In this document: positions 1-8,290 of the stretch, piece by piece
Numbering within the stretch: the stretch's first letter is position 1
How the letters are laid out: each line of letters begins with the position of its first letter
Assembly (NCBI RefSeq): GCF_001438705.1
Contig: NZ_JQBP01000004.1
Location: forward strand, 12,091-58,298
From: Weissella kandleri
GTDB taxonomy: Bacteria; Bacillota; Bacilli; Lactobacillales; Lactobacillaceae
Length of the DNA: 46,208 nucleotides
Direction: 5' to 3'
Program-made: the position numbers and the translations under genes
The notes under the pieces: model-generated
The model's input: the letters and a program-made list of their open reading frames with translations, nothing else
Told to the model about the DNA's origin: nothing
Databases searched by the model: none

Positions 1-4
1 AGTG

Positions 5-32
5 AAGCTAGGACTTGTTCCTAGCTTTTTTC
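5..32 (+). terminator. Rho-independent terminator of an upstream gene
   Basis: A 9-bp perfect stem (AAGCTAGGA / TCCTAGCTT) with a 5-nt loop runs straight into a T tract. It ends a transcript entering from the left of the window. Confidence 0.9.
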
Positions 33-41
33 GTATCTTTG

Positions 42-58
42 TATCATTAAATGATAAT
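42..58 (+). promoter_or_regulatory. Candidate promoter region with a 15-bp palindrome
   Basis: TATCATT-A-AATGATA (42-56) is a perfect inverted repeat and overlaps a -10-like GATAAT (53-58). No good -35 is visible. It could be the promoter/operator of the 101-760 gene; the assignment is weak. Confidence 0.35.
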
Positions 59-100
59 TGAAAAACAGCGAATTTCTGGATTGAAAGGCGGTGGGGAAAC

Positions 101-760
101 ATGGTTAAACAAGGTAAGTTTGCACAAGTTAAACGTACGAAAAATCAGAAATCGGCTAAAATACGGCAAATGAAGACGCGTAATGATCAACAATTAGCGG
201 ATGATCAGGTTACTGAATTTTTGCAGGTGCGCTATCATCTAACGCAGAGCCAGCGCCAAGTGCCAGTCGTTGAAGAAACAATGCAACGGTTTTTAAATAT
301 TTTTCTCGCGCAACGTCCTCAAACTGGCAATTGGGTTTTAGCTGAGATGTTACCAGCAACTTTAGCTGAATTGGGGGGGTTACCATGGCAATTTTTCTAT
401 GTTATAGATTTAGAGTGGCTGAAATTGGAACGCTTTTTAGATAAAGAAGTACCGGCTTTGCCAACCGTTAAGGTTCAACGGGTGATGCCTTTGAATGCGG
501 GTCAATTTTCAGTGTTGTTAGGGCGCTTTTTGGCCCGGAATTGGTTTGCTCAACAATTCCAAAACCAACCGGAACGCTTACAACAAGTGACCGTCGCTCA
601 ATTGACTGCTTTAGAAAATAGCATTTTATTGAAATCAGTGGTTGATTGGCAGCAGGTAAAGGTGTTATACTTAACAGTGCCTGATGCGAGTGGCATGGAA
701 GATGTCGATACCGCTACGCATACTTGGATTACCAATTTGAAACAAATTAAGACTGATTGA
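101..760 (+). CDS. Uncharacterised protein with basic N-terminus
   Basis: I do not recognise this 219-residue protein. The first 30 residues are very basic (many K and R, few hydrophobics), suggesting nucleic-acid contact or a disordered tail. The rest is a compact mixed region rich in L, Q and V with no transmembrane segment or signal peptide, so it is probably cytoplasmic. The ATG follows a GGCGGTGGGG Shine-Dalgarno-like stretch at a sensible distance. It stands alone between a terminator (5-32) and the tRNA promoter (770-798), and its stop is only about 10 bases before that promoter. Codon use resembles its neighbours, so there is no sign of recent transfer. Function unknown. Confidence 0.75.
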   Translation: MVKQGKFAQVKRTKNQKSAKIRQMKTRNDQQLADDQVTEFLQVRYHLTQSQRQVPVVEETMQRFLNIFLAQRPQTGNWVLAEMLPATLAELGGLPWQFFYVIDLEWLKLERFLDKEVPALPTVKVQRVMPLNAGQFSVLLGRFLARNWFAQQFQNQPERLQQVTVAQLTALENSILLKSVVDWQQVKVLYLTVPDASGMEDVDTATHTWITNLKQIKTD

Positions 761-769
761 TAAAATCAG

Positions 770-798
770 TTGACATACCCCATGCAGGGTGATATGAT
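770..798 (+). promoter_or_regulatory. Strong promoter of the tRNA-Leu/Thr/Arg operon
   Basis: A perfect -35 TTGACA (770-775) is separated by 17 bases from TATGAT (793-798). It lies about 36 bases before tRNA-Leu, as expected for a vegetative stable-RNA promoter. Confidence 0.88.
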
Positions 799-834
799 AT
801 AAAAGTTGTTTCGGGTTATTAGTAAAACATCTAT

Positions 835-917
835 GCGGATGTGGCGGAACTGGCAGACGCGCAGGATTTAGGTTCCTGTGTCCTTGTGACGTGCAGGTTC
901 GATTCCTGTCATCCGCA
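835..917 (+). tRNA. tRNA-Leu (anticodon TAG)
   Basis: The acceptor arms GCGGATG and CATCCGC pair perfectly, with discriminator A at 917. The anticodon stem CAGGA/TCCTG holds a loop with TAG. The gene has the long class II variable arm typical of leucine tRNAs and a standard T arm (GGTTCGATTCC). CCA is not encoded. Confidence 0.96.
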
Positions 918-931
918 TTAATATCTATCAA

Positions 932-1004
932 GCCGACTTAGCTCAGTTGGCAGAGCACTTCACTAGTAATGAAGGGGTCGCTGGTTCGAATCCAGTAGTC
1001 GGCA
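932..1004 (+). tRNA. tRNA-Thr (anticodon AGT)
   Basis: Acceptor arms GCCGACT/AGTCGGC pair, with discriminator A. The anticodon stem CTTCA/TGAAG encloses loop CTAGTAA, giving anticodon AGT with A at the wobble position. D arm and T arm (GGTTCGAATCC) are canonical. It is the second gene of the three-tRNA operon. Confidence 0.95.
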
Positions 1005-1044
1005 TTGGCTTGATAAGTATTTAAAGGCCTTTATATATTAATAT

Positions 1045-1118
1045 GCACCTGTAGCGCAACTGGATAGAGTGTCTGACTACGAATCAGAAGGTTGCAGGTT
1101 CGAGTCCTGCCAGGTGCA
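1045..1118 (+). tRNA. tRNA-Arg (anticodon ACG)
   Basis: Acceptor arms GCACCTG/CAGGTGC pair, with discriminator A. The anticodon stem TCTGA/TCAGA holds loop CTACGAA, giving ACG. This is the usual substrate of the adenosine deaminase TadA. It is the last tRNA before the operon terminator. Confidence 0.96.
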
Positions 1119-1122
1119 TCCT

Positions 1123-1156
1123 AAAAAAGGAGATTGATTATCAATCTCCTTTTTTG
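1123..1156 (+). terminator. Terminator of the tRNA operon
   Basis: A long perfect stem of A-run plus GGAGATTGA, a 3-nt loop TTA and its complement ends in TTTTTT just after tRNA-Arg. The A-run on the left also makes it usable from the other strand. Confidence 0.95.
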
Positions 1157-1320
1157 TCGCTTTATTTTTAAATGGGGCTGGTATGGTACGTAAAAAAACA
1201 AATTGACGAATTATTGCTCAATCGTTAAACGGTAAACTTGGATGGGGCTGGTCATATTTGGAATCTTTGCACAATCCGGTTGAATTTTCTAAAGAGTATG
1301 AACTAAGGGTTCGTGATAAT
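1157..1320. other. Intergenic stretch, no gene seen
   Basis: No convincing reading frame or RNA is visible between the tRNA terminator and the CtsR operator. An 11-base direct repeat, ATGGGGCTGGT, occurs near 1172 and 1242; its meaning is unknown. Confidence 0.5.
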
Positions 1321-1337
1321 GGTCAAGAAAGGTCAAA
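1321..1337 (+). promoter_or_regulatory. CtsR operator
   Basis: GGTCAAG-AAA-GGTCAAA matches the known CtsR heptad direct repeat (RGTCAAANANRGTCAAA) at all but one position. It sits about 115 bases before ctsR. By family knowledge CtsR binds here as a dimer and represses its own operon until heat or protein stress inactivates it. Confidence 0.9.
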
Positions 1338-1394
1338 TTTATGAAAAATTTACGACGTGTGGGTTGTTTTTATCATCAAATTAGTTAAAATTAT

Positions 1395-1424
1395 GGTTAA
1401 TTGATGCAAAGATTACACTATAAT
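1395..1424 (+). promoter_or_regulatory. Candidate ctsR promoter
   Basis: A perfect TATAAT (1419-1424) lies 27 bases before the ctsR ATG. The best -35 at proper spacing is poor (GGTTAA, 1395-1400). A second promoter nearer the CtsR operator cannot be excluded. Confidence 0.5.
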
Positions 1425-1451
1425 TGAATTTAAGTGGAGCAGGGGGGCGAA

Positions 1452-1925
1452 ATGGCGTCTAAAAATATGTCAGATATTATTGAAGCATATTTAAAACAGC
1501 TTTTAAAGCGATCTGCACTAGTAGAAGTGCAGCGGATTGAATTGGCCCGTAAATTCGATGTAGTGCCGTCGCAGATTAATTATGTCCTACGCACGCGGTT
1601 TAAACCTGAGCAAGGGTATCTAGTGACAACCAAACGCGGGGACGGTGGCTATCTGAAAATTCAATCTGGTCCAGATCAACAAAAAATTCAGGATTTGGTT
1701 GATAAAATGAATCAATTATCTGATGAACTAAGTTGGCCAGAGTGCCAGATACTATTACGATGGCTCCGACAGACGGGGTGGGTTAGCAAACGTGAAGTAC
1801 GGTTGCTGGAAACCTGTTTGGAGGCCTTGGGATCGGATCGGACAGCAAAGCAACAACGGGCGCATTTAATGCGACAAACTTTGAAACAACTGAGCTTTGA
1901 TTTAGAGCGGGAGGACGAAGAATGA
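1452..1925 (+). CDS. ctsR: CtsR transcriptional repressor of class III stress genes
   Basis: CtsR is the dimeric winged-helix repressor of clp heat-shock genes. The N-terminus reads MASKNMSDIIEAYLKQLL and is followed by the DNA-binding region with VPSQINYVLRTRF and the glycine-rich wing KRGDGGYLKI, both hallmarks of the family. From the ATG at 1452 the protein has 157 residues, close to the usual 150-155. A GTG at 1434 is in frame but lies before the Shine-Dalgarno AGGGGGG (1441-1447), so the ATG is chosen. The gene overlaps clpC by four bases (ATGA), so the two are translationally coupled. The operator at 1321-1337 indicates autoregulation. The mcsA and mcsB genes found between ctsR and clpC in Bacillus are absent. 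Confidence 0.95.
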   Translation: MASKNMSDIIEAYLKQLLKRSALVEVQRIELARKFDVVPSQINYVLRTRFKPEQGYLVTTKRGDGGYLKIQSGPDQQKIQDLVDKMNQLSDELSWPECQILLRWLRQTGWVSKREVRLLETCLEALGSDRTAKQQRAHLMRQTLKQLSFDLEREDEE

Positions 1926-4366
1926 GTCAACAATATACAGATAAATTACAAGCGGTATTAGCCCAGGCTCAACTGTGGGCGCGTCATTTTCGGCATCAGG
2001 TCGTTGGAACTGAGGATCTAATGGTTGGGATGATGACCACGGATGATAAAAATGCGGGTCAAGAAATTTTGTTGAGCTTTCATGTGACCGATCGAGATAT
2101 TCAAGAAGAGATTGAAGATTTGACTGGCTATGGCATGGCACCACGGAATAAGCATGCTGAACGTGATTATTCACCGAAAGCATTAGTTGTGATGCAAAAG
2201 GCTGAAGCCAAGGCAGCAGAATTAAAAGCGACAGAAGTAGGTACGGAGCATCTCTTGTTTGCTTTACTCGATGATGAAAATATTTTATCAGCGCGTATTA
2301 TTAGTGAGCTTGGCTTGACACCGTCTGATGTGAAGCAGGCGACCTTGCAAATGATGGGAGCCCCATTGCCTGATAACAGTAAAAAAGAAAATCTATTTGG
2401 TCCTAAGCGACAAAAGCGCGAACCAGGTGAAACGCCAACGTTAGACAGCTTGGCCCGCGATTTGACGGACCAAGCCCGCAATGAATTAATGGATCCCGTG
2501 ATTGGGCGTGAGCCAGAAGTTAAACGGGTGACACAAATTTTGGCGCGGCGGACTAAAAATAATCCGGTGCTAGTTGGCGAACCTGGGGTTGGTAAAACGG
2601 CAATTGCCGAAGGATTAGCGCAGCTGATTGTGGCAGGCGAAGTTCCTGAATCTTTGGCGCATAAACGTTTGATGATGCTCGAAATGGGTCGCTTGGTTGC
2701 TGGGACTAAATTCCGTGGCGAGTTTGAAGATCGGGTTAAAAATATTTTAGAAGAAGTTCATGAAAACGGACAAGTGATTTTGTTTATTGACGAATTGCAT
2801 ACTTTGATTGGGGCCGGTGGAGCTGAGGGAGCGATTGATGCTTCCAATTTATTAAAGCCGGCGCTAGCGCGAGGTGAAGTTCAAGTCATCGGGGCAACAA
2901 CGCTAGACGAATATCAAAAATATATTGAAACTGATGCTGCTTTGGCGCGGCGTTTTGCGAAAGTTCAAATTGATGAACCTAGTGAAGTTGATGCGATTGA
3001 AATTTTGCGTGGATTGAAGCCTCGTTATGAGGCACATCATCAAGTACAGATTAGTGATGAGGCAGTTGCGGCGGCTGTGAACTTGTCGGTTCGCTATATG
3101 CCAGACCGATTTTTGCCTGATAAGGCGATTGATTTATTAGATGAAGCAGCAGCTAAAGTTCAAATTGAAAATCATGTTGCGGCAACACCAATTAGTGCTT
3201 TGGAAGAAAAAATTGAAGATTTCAAGAACGCAAAAGAAGCTGCTTTGGAGAGCTTTGATTTTGAATTGGCTGCACAAATGCGTAAAAAAGAATTAGCACA
3301 AAAGAAAAAGTTAGAGAAACAGCGTAATGAACAAGTGGATCATCAGTATGCAGTTGCGCTTAAAGAAGAAGATTTGGCAGAAGTCTTATCGGAGCAAACG
3401 GGAATTCCAGTGCAACAAATGACGCAAAACGAAAAAGAGCGTTTGTTGAATTTGGAAAGTGAATTGCATAAGCGTTTGATTGGTCAAGATGAGGCTGTTT
3501 CAGCGATTGCCCGCGCGATTCGTCGGGCGCGATCTGGACTGAAAAGTCCGAACCGACCAATGGGAACTTTTATGTTCTTGGGACCCACTGGAGTTGGAAA
3601 AACGGAACTAGCGAAAGCTTTGGCTGAGACAGTATTTGGTTCTGAAGATAATATGATTCGTGTTGATATGTCTGAATTCATGGAATCATATTCAACTAGT
3701 CGGCTGGTAGGAGCTGCGCCCGGGTATGTCGGCTTTGAAGAAGGCGGTCAATTAACTGAAAAAGTTCGACGTCATCCATATTCAGTGATTTTGCTAGACG
3801 AAGCGGAAAAGGCACACCCTGATATTTATAATTTGATGTTACAAGTGTTTGATGATGGATATCTGACCGATGCTAAGGGGCGGAAGATTGATTTTCGAAA
3901 CACGATTATCATTATGACCTCGAATTTGGGAGCGACCCGCCTTCGTGATGAAAAGACCGTTGGGTTTGGTGCCAATAATGATGTTAATAATTATGAACGT
4001 ATGAATCAGGTGGTTCGTCAAACCTTAAAGGAGGCCTTCAAGCCAGAATTTATTAATCGTTTGGATGAAGTCGTGGTCTTTAAGGCTTTGGACAAACCAG
4101 AAGTGAAAGCTATTGTGCGCCTCTTAGCGGATCAATTAGTGGCGCGAATGGCTGAACAAAATTATCAAATCAAGATTACGCCGGCAGCGGTGGCTTTGAT
4201 TGCAGACGAAGGGTTTGATCCAGAGTATGGAGCAAGACCTTTGCGGCGCGCTTTGCAAACTAAGATTGAAGACGAGTTGAGTGAGCAGGTCTTAGCTGGT
4301 AAAATTAAACCAAACCAATTGGTGACAATTGGTGCCCATAAGGGTGAAATTACATTTAAAAATTAA
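1922..4366 (+). CDS. clpC: ATP-dependent Clp protease ATPase subunit ClpC
   Basis: This is an 814-residue HSP100/Clp unfoldase that feeds substrates to ClpP in the cytoplasm. It has an N-terminal repeat domain (about 1-145), a first AAA+ module with Walker A GEPGVGKT (near 219) and Walker [10 protein letters not shown], a UVR-like coiled middle region (about 420-470), and a second AAA+ module with GPTGVGKT (near 554) and [13 protein letters not shown]. The middle domain and length fit ClpC rather than ClpA, ClpE or ClpB. The start overlaps the ctsR stop. In Bacillus ClpC works with McsB and MecA adaptors; no mcsAB is present here, so substrate delivery must differ. Expression should follow CtsR control. 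Confidence 0.95.
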   Translation: MSQQYTDKLQAVLAQAQLWARHFRHQVVGTEDLMVGMMTTDDKNAGQEILLSFHVTDRDIQEEIEDLTGYGMAPRNKHAERDYSPKALVVMQKAEAKAAELKATEVGTEHLLFALLDDENILSARIISELGLTPSDVKQATLQMMGAPLPDNSKKENLFGPKRQKREPGETPTLDSLARDLTDQARNELMDPVIGREPEVKRVTQILARRTKNNPVLVGEPGVGKTAIAEGLAQLIVAGEVPESLAHKRLMMLEMGRLVAGTKFRGEFEDRVKNILEEVHENGQVILFIDELHTLIGAGGAEGAIDASNLLKPALARGEVQVIGATTLDEYQKYIETDAALARRFAKVQIDEPSEVDAIEILRGLKPRYEAHHQVQISDEAVAAAVNLSVRYMPDRFLPDKAIDLLDEAAAKVQIENHVAATPISALEEKIEDFKNAKEAALESFDFELAAQMRKKELAQKKKLEKQRNEQVDHQYAVALKEEDLAEVLSEQTGIPVQQMTQNEKERLLNLESELHKRLIGQDEAVSAIARAIRRARSGLKSPNRPMGTFMFLGPTGVGKTELAKALAETVFGSEDNMIRVDMSEFMESYSTSRLVGAAPGYVGFEEGGQLTEKVRRHPYSVILLDEAEKAHPDIYNLMLQVFDDGYLTDAKGRKIDFRNTIIIMTSNLGATRLRDEKTVGFGANNDVNNYERMNQVVRQTLKEAFKPEFINRLDEVVVFKALDKPEVKAIVRLLADQLVARMAEQNYQIKITPAAVALIADEGFDPEYGARPLRRALQTKIEDELSEQVLAGKIKPNQLVTIGAHKGEITFKN

Positions 4367-4415
4367 TAGTTAAAAACACATAACATGGAATGATAGGCTG
4401 CTAGATGCGGCTTGA

Positions 4416-4444
4416 TTGAAAAAGTTTGTATAAAGTGGTATATT
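4416..4444 (+). promoter_or_regulatory. Candidate rpoBC promoter
   Basis: TTGAAA (4416-4421), a 17-base spacer and TATATT (4439-4444) make a good vegetative promoter about 200 bases before rpoB. I see no comparable promoter between 4557 and 4647, so rpoB transcripts probably start here. Confidence 0.65.
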
Positions 4445-4511
4445 TATATTAGTTTAACTGTGTATTTAACAAGGCAGTTTAGGAAATATTGTCCCTAAAT
4501 GGCTAGATATC

Positions 4512-4556
4512 AAAGATAATAGCATTTGACGGAAAACGGATGCTATTATCTTTTTT
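4512..4556 (+). terminator. Terminator-like hairpin in the clpC-rpoB gap (possible rpoB attenuator)
   Basis: AAAGATAATAGCAT pairs with ATGCTATTATCTTT and ends in TTTTTT, a strong intrinsic terminator form. A weaker hairpin (TTTAGG/CCTAAA, about 4479-4500) lies just before it. It may simply end clpC. It also lies downstream of the candidate promoter at 4416-4444, so it may be an rpoB leader attenuator. A structured Lacto-rpoB leader motif is known in lactic acid bacteria; whether this belongs to it needs a covariance-model search. Confidence 0.75.
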
Positions 4557-4647
4557 GCGCTTAAAAATGAGCGGAGTGCACAATTTGTAACCAAAATGTA
4601 ATATTTCGCAGGTACACAGTGACCAAAATTTTAGTGAGGTGGGAAAC

Positions 4648-7600
4648 TTGGCAGAACATCATTTAGTTAAGTACGGTAAGCACCGAGTTCGGCGTTCGTA
4701 TGCGCGAATTAAAGAAGTCTTGGACTTGCCAAATTTGATTGCGATTCAAAAAGATTCGTATGATTGGTTTATGGATGAAGGGTTGAGTGAAATTTTTAAT
4801 GATATTTTGCCAATCGAAGACTACCAAGGTAAATTAACCTTGGAATTTGTGGACTATAAGTTGAAAGACGAAAAGTACACAGTAGAAGAGGCGCGCATGC
4901 ATGATGCAAATTACTCAGCGCCTTTGGAAGTAACATTACGGTTAACTAATCATGAAACTGGTGAAATCCAAGAAGATGCAGTCTTCTTCGGTGATTTCCC
5001 TAAGATGACGCCAAGTGGAACGTTTATTATTAACGGTGCCGAACGAGTTATCGTTTCACAATTAGTGCGCTCACCAGGTGTTTATTATAATGTTGAAAAT
5101 GATAAGAACGGCCGTCCTCGCTATGGAACTACTTATATTCCATCTCGTGGAGCATGGTTGGAATATGAGACTGATGCAAAGGGCTTGAGCTACGTGCGGA
5201 TTGACCGGACGCGTAAGCTACCAATTACTGAATTGGTGCGTGCCCTAGGTTATGGATCAGATCATGAAATCTTGCAAATTTTAGGGGATCAATATGATTC
5301 AATTAATTTGACCCTTGAAAAAGATGTGCACAAGGATTTAAACGACTCACGAGTTGAAGAAGCCTTAAAGGATATCTTTGAAAAGTTGCGTCCAGGAGAG
5401 CCAAAGACGGTTGATGCTTCTCGTAACTTATTGGTAGCACGTTTCTTTGACCCTAAGCGGTACGATCTTGCCATGGTCGGACGTTATAAGGCTAACAAGA
5501 AATTGGCAATGGAAAACCGGTTGCTTGGGTTGACTTTGGGTGAGACTTTAGCTGATCCAGAAACTGGAGAAGTTATTGCAGCCAAGGGAACAGTTGTGGA
5601 TAAGCAAGTTTTGGGGCAATTGAAGCCTTACTTGCAAAATCCTAATTTCAAGACAGCAACGTACACGCCAGCTGATGATGCGGTTGTTTCAACTCCAATG
5701 ATTTTGCAAACGATTTTGGTACAAGACCCAACTGATCCTGAGCAAACGTTGCCCGTCATTTCAAACGGACACATTACTGATGACGTTCGGACAATTCAAC
5801 CCGCCGATATCATCGCCGGAATGAATTATTTCTTGAACTTGCCATATGGAATTGGAAATGTGGATGATATCGATCACCTTGGAAACCGGCGGATTCGTCG
5901 GGTGGGTGAATTGCTACAAAACACCTTCCGAATTGGTTTGACTCGGATGGAACGAGTTGTTCGTGAACGGATGACGACGTTAGATCCGGAAACGGTTAAG
6001 CCACAACAATTGATTAATATTCGCCCTGTCGTTGCGGCAGTTAAGGAATTCTTTGGTTCATCACAACTTTCACAGTTTATGGATCAAACTAATCCTTTGG
6101 GAGAATTGACGAATAAGCGGCGTTTGTCGGCCTTGGGACCTGGTGGTTTGACGCGTGACCGGGCCGGATATGAGGTTCGAGATGTGCACTATACGCACTA
6201 TGGACGAATGGATCCAATTGAAACGCCTGAAGGTCCTAACATTGGATTGATTAATTCATTAGCTACGTATGGGAAAGTTAATAAATATGGATTTATTGAA
6301 ACTCCATACCGCCGTGTTTCATGGGAAGATCATAAGGTTACCGATCGAATTGACTTCTTAACAGCGGATGAAGAAGATAACTTCACGGTTGCGCAAGGAA
6401 ACTCAGTCTTAAATGAAGATGGTTCATTTGCGACAGATACAGTTTTGGCCCGACGTGGGGATGAAAATATCGAAGTTTCCATTGACCAAGTCGATTACAT
6501 GGACGTTTCACCTAAACAAATTGTTGCCGTTGCCACGGCGGCTATTCCATTCTTGGAAAACGATGACTCAAATCGTGCTTTGATGGGAGCCAACATGCAA
6601 CGTCAAGCGGTGCCTTTGATCAATCCCCATGCTCCATTGATTGGAACGGGAATTGAATACAAGGCTGCCCATGACGCCGGAGTCGCAATGATTGCGAGCC
6701 ACCCAGGGACTGTTGAGTACGTTGACGGTCGCGAAATTCGGGTTCGGCGTGAAGATGGTTCACTTGATAAGTACAAGTTGATGAAGTTCCGTCGGTCAAA
6801 TGCCGGAAAGAACTATAACCAACGCCCAATCGTCAGCGTCGGCGATCAAGTTGATGCCGATGAAGTGATTGCGGATGGACCATCAATGGAACAAGGTGAA
6901 TTAGCCTTGGGACAAAACCCATTGATTGCCTTTATGACTTGGCAAGGATATAACTTTGAGGATGCCATCATTATTAACGAACGTTTGATTCGTGATGACG
7001 TTTACACTTCAATTCACATCGAAGAATATGAATCAGAGGCACGTGATACAAAGCTTGGCCCTGAAGAATTTACCCGCGAAATTCCAAATACTGGTGAAGA
7101 CCAATTGAAGAATTTGGATGAAGATGGAACGATTCGGATTGGGGCTGAAGTTGAAGATGGTGACATTCTGGTTGGTAAGGTTACGCCTAAGGGAGTGACT
7201 GAATTATCAGCTGAAGAGCGTTTGTTGCACGCCATCTTTGGTGAAAAGGCTCGTGAAGTTCGAGATACATCTTTGAAGGTGCCACATGGTGGTGGCGGAG
7301 TCGTTCAAGATGTGCGGATCTTTACGCGTGAAAATGGGGATGAGTTAGCCCCAGGTGTTAACCGTATGGTCCGGGTCTACATTGCCCAACGTCGTAAGAT
7401 TCAAGTTGGTGACAAGATGGCCGGTCGTCACGGAAACAAGGGGACGGTTTCAGTGATTGTTCCTTCTGAAGACATGCCATACATGCCAGATGGAACGCCA
7501 ATTGATATTATGTTGTCACCCATGGGTGTGCCATCACGTATGAATATCGGACAAGTTTTGGAGTTGCATCTTGGAATGGCAGCCCGTGAACTTGGACTTC

Positions 7601-8238
7601 ACATCGCATCACCTGTCTTTGACGGGGCGCGTGACTCAGATATTTGGGAAGCCGTTAAGGAAGCTGGTTTGCCAGCTGATGGAAAGACTGTTTTGTATGA
7701 TGGTCGGACCGGAGAAGCCTTTGATAAGCGCGTTTCAGTTGGAATTATGCACTACATGAAGCTAGCGCACATGGTTGATGATAAGATTCACGCACGTTCA
7801 ATCGGGCCTTACTCATTGGTTACACAACAGCCTTTGGGTGGAAAAGCTCAATTTGGAGGACAGCGTTTTGGAGAAATGGAAGTTTGGGCGTTAGAAGCTT
7901 ATGGAGCAGCGCACACCTTGCAAGAAATCTTAACGTATAAGTCCGACGACGTGATCGGACGTGTTAAGACATATGAAGCTATCGTTAAGGGTGAACAAAT
8001 TCCAAAGCCAGGTGTGCCAGAGTCATTCCGGGTCTTGGTTAAGGAATTGCAGTCACTTGGTTTGGATATGAAGGTCTTAGATACTGATCAGCGTGAAATT
8101 GAATTGCGCGATATGGATGAAGATGATTCAGTTGTCAACATCGAAGTTGCAACTGAACAAGCACAAAAGTTGGCACAAGGCTTTGCGGATGATGGTAAAA
8201 AGTCAGATACCCCAGCCACTAACACAACTGAAGAATAG
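4648..8238 (+). CDS. rpoB: DNA-directed RNA polymerase subunit beta
   Basis: The beta subunit of core RNA polymerase, 1196 residues, is full length for Firmicutes. The start is taken as TTG at 4648, seven bases after GAGGTGG; a GTG at 4639 is part of that Shine-Dalgarno. The protein then reads [19 protein letters not shown], the normal family beginning. Conserved blocks include [13 protein letters not shown] (rifamycin region), [20 protein letters not shown] and [12 protein letters not shown] (near 920). Two positions are unusual. Residue 489 (E. coli 526) is Asn where His is near-universal, and residue 522 (E. coli 559) is Asp where Cys is usual. rpoC follows after 52 bases, so the two form the standard rpoBC operon. 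Confidence 0.96.
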   Translation: MAEHHLVKYGKHRVRRSYARIKEVLDLPNLIAIQKDSYDWFMDEGLSEIFNDILPIEDYQGKLTLEFVDYKLKDEKYTVEEARMHDANYSAPLEVTLRLTNHETGEIQEDAVFFGDFPKMTPSGTFIINGAERVIVSQLVRSPGVYYNVENDKNGRPRYGTTYIPSRGAWLEYETDAKGLSYVRIDRTRKLPITELVRALGYGSDHEILQILGDQYDSINLTLEKDVHKDLNDSRVEEALKDIFEKLRPGEPKTVDASRNLLVARFFDPKRYDLAMVGRYKANKKLAMENRLLGLTLGETLADPETGEVIAAKGTVVDKQVLGQLKPYLQNPNFKTATYTPADDAVVSTPMILQTILVQDPTDPEQTLPVISNGHITDDVRTIQPADIIAGMNYFLNLPYGIGNVDDIDHLGNRRIRRVGELLQNTFRIGLTRMERVVRERMTTLDPETVKPQQLINIRPVVAAVKEFFGSSQLSQFMDQTNPLGELTNKRRLSALGPGGLTRDRAGYEVRDVHYTHYGRMDPIETPEGPNIGLINSLATYGKVNKYGFIETPYRRVSWEDHKVTDRIDFLTADEEDNFTVAQGNSVLNEDGSFATDTVLARRGDENIEVSIDQVDYMDVSPKQIVAVATAAIPFLENDDSNRALMGANMQRQAVPLINPHAPLIGTGIEYKAAHDAGVAMIASHPGTVEYVDGREIRVRREDGSLDKYKLMKFRRSNAGKNYNQRPIVSVGDQVDADEVIADGPSMEQGELALGQNPLIAFMTWQGYNFEDAIIINERLIRDDVYTSIHIEEYESEARDTKLGPEEFTREIPNTGEDQLKNLDEDGTIRIGAEVEDGDILVGKVTPKGVTELSAEERLLHAIFGEKAREVRDTSLKVPHGGGGVVQDVRIFTRENGDELAPGVNRMVRVYIAQRRKIQVGDKMAGRHGNKGTVSVIVPSEDMPYMPDGTPIDIMLSPMGVPSRMNIGQVLELHLGMAARELGLHIASPVFDGARDSDIWEAVKEAGLPADGKTVLYDGRTGEAFDKRVSVGIMHYMKLAHMVDDKIHARSIGPYSLVTQQPLGGKAQFGGQRFGEMEVWALEAYGAAHTLQEILTYKSDDVIGRVKTYEAIVKGEQIPKPGVPESFRVLVKELQSLGLDMKVLDTDQREIELRDMDEDDSVVNIEVATEQAQKLAQGFADDGKKSDTPATNTTEE

Positions 8239-8290
8239 TTTAAGACGTGACTTATAAAGATAAGGATCTAGATTGAAAGGGGTCAAAACA

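Noticed and set aside
1157-1451. CIRCE element for HrcA near ctsR
   Set aside because: No TTAGCACTC-N9-GAGTGCTAA pattern is seen; only the CtsR operator is present.
4639-4647. GTG start for rpoB nine bases earlier
   Set aside because: It overlaps the GAGGTGG ribosome site; TTG 4648 has proper spacing and gives the family-like N-terminus.
8273-8290. Earlier TTG start for rpoC
   Set aside because: It lies inside the AAAGGGG ribosome site used by the TTG at 8291.
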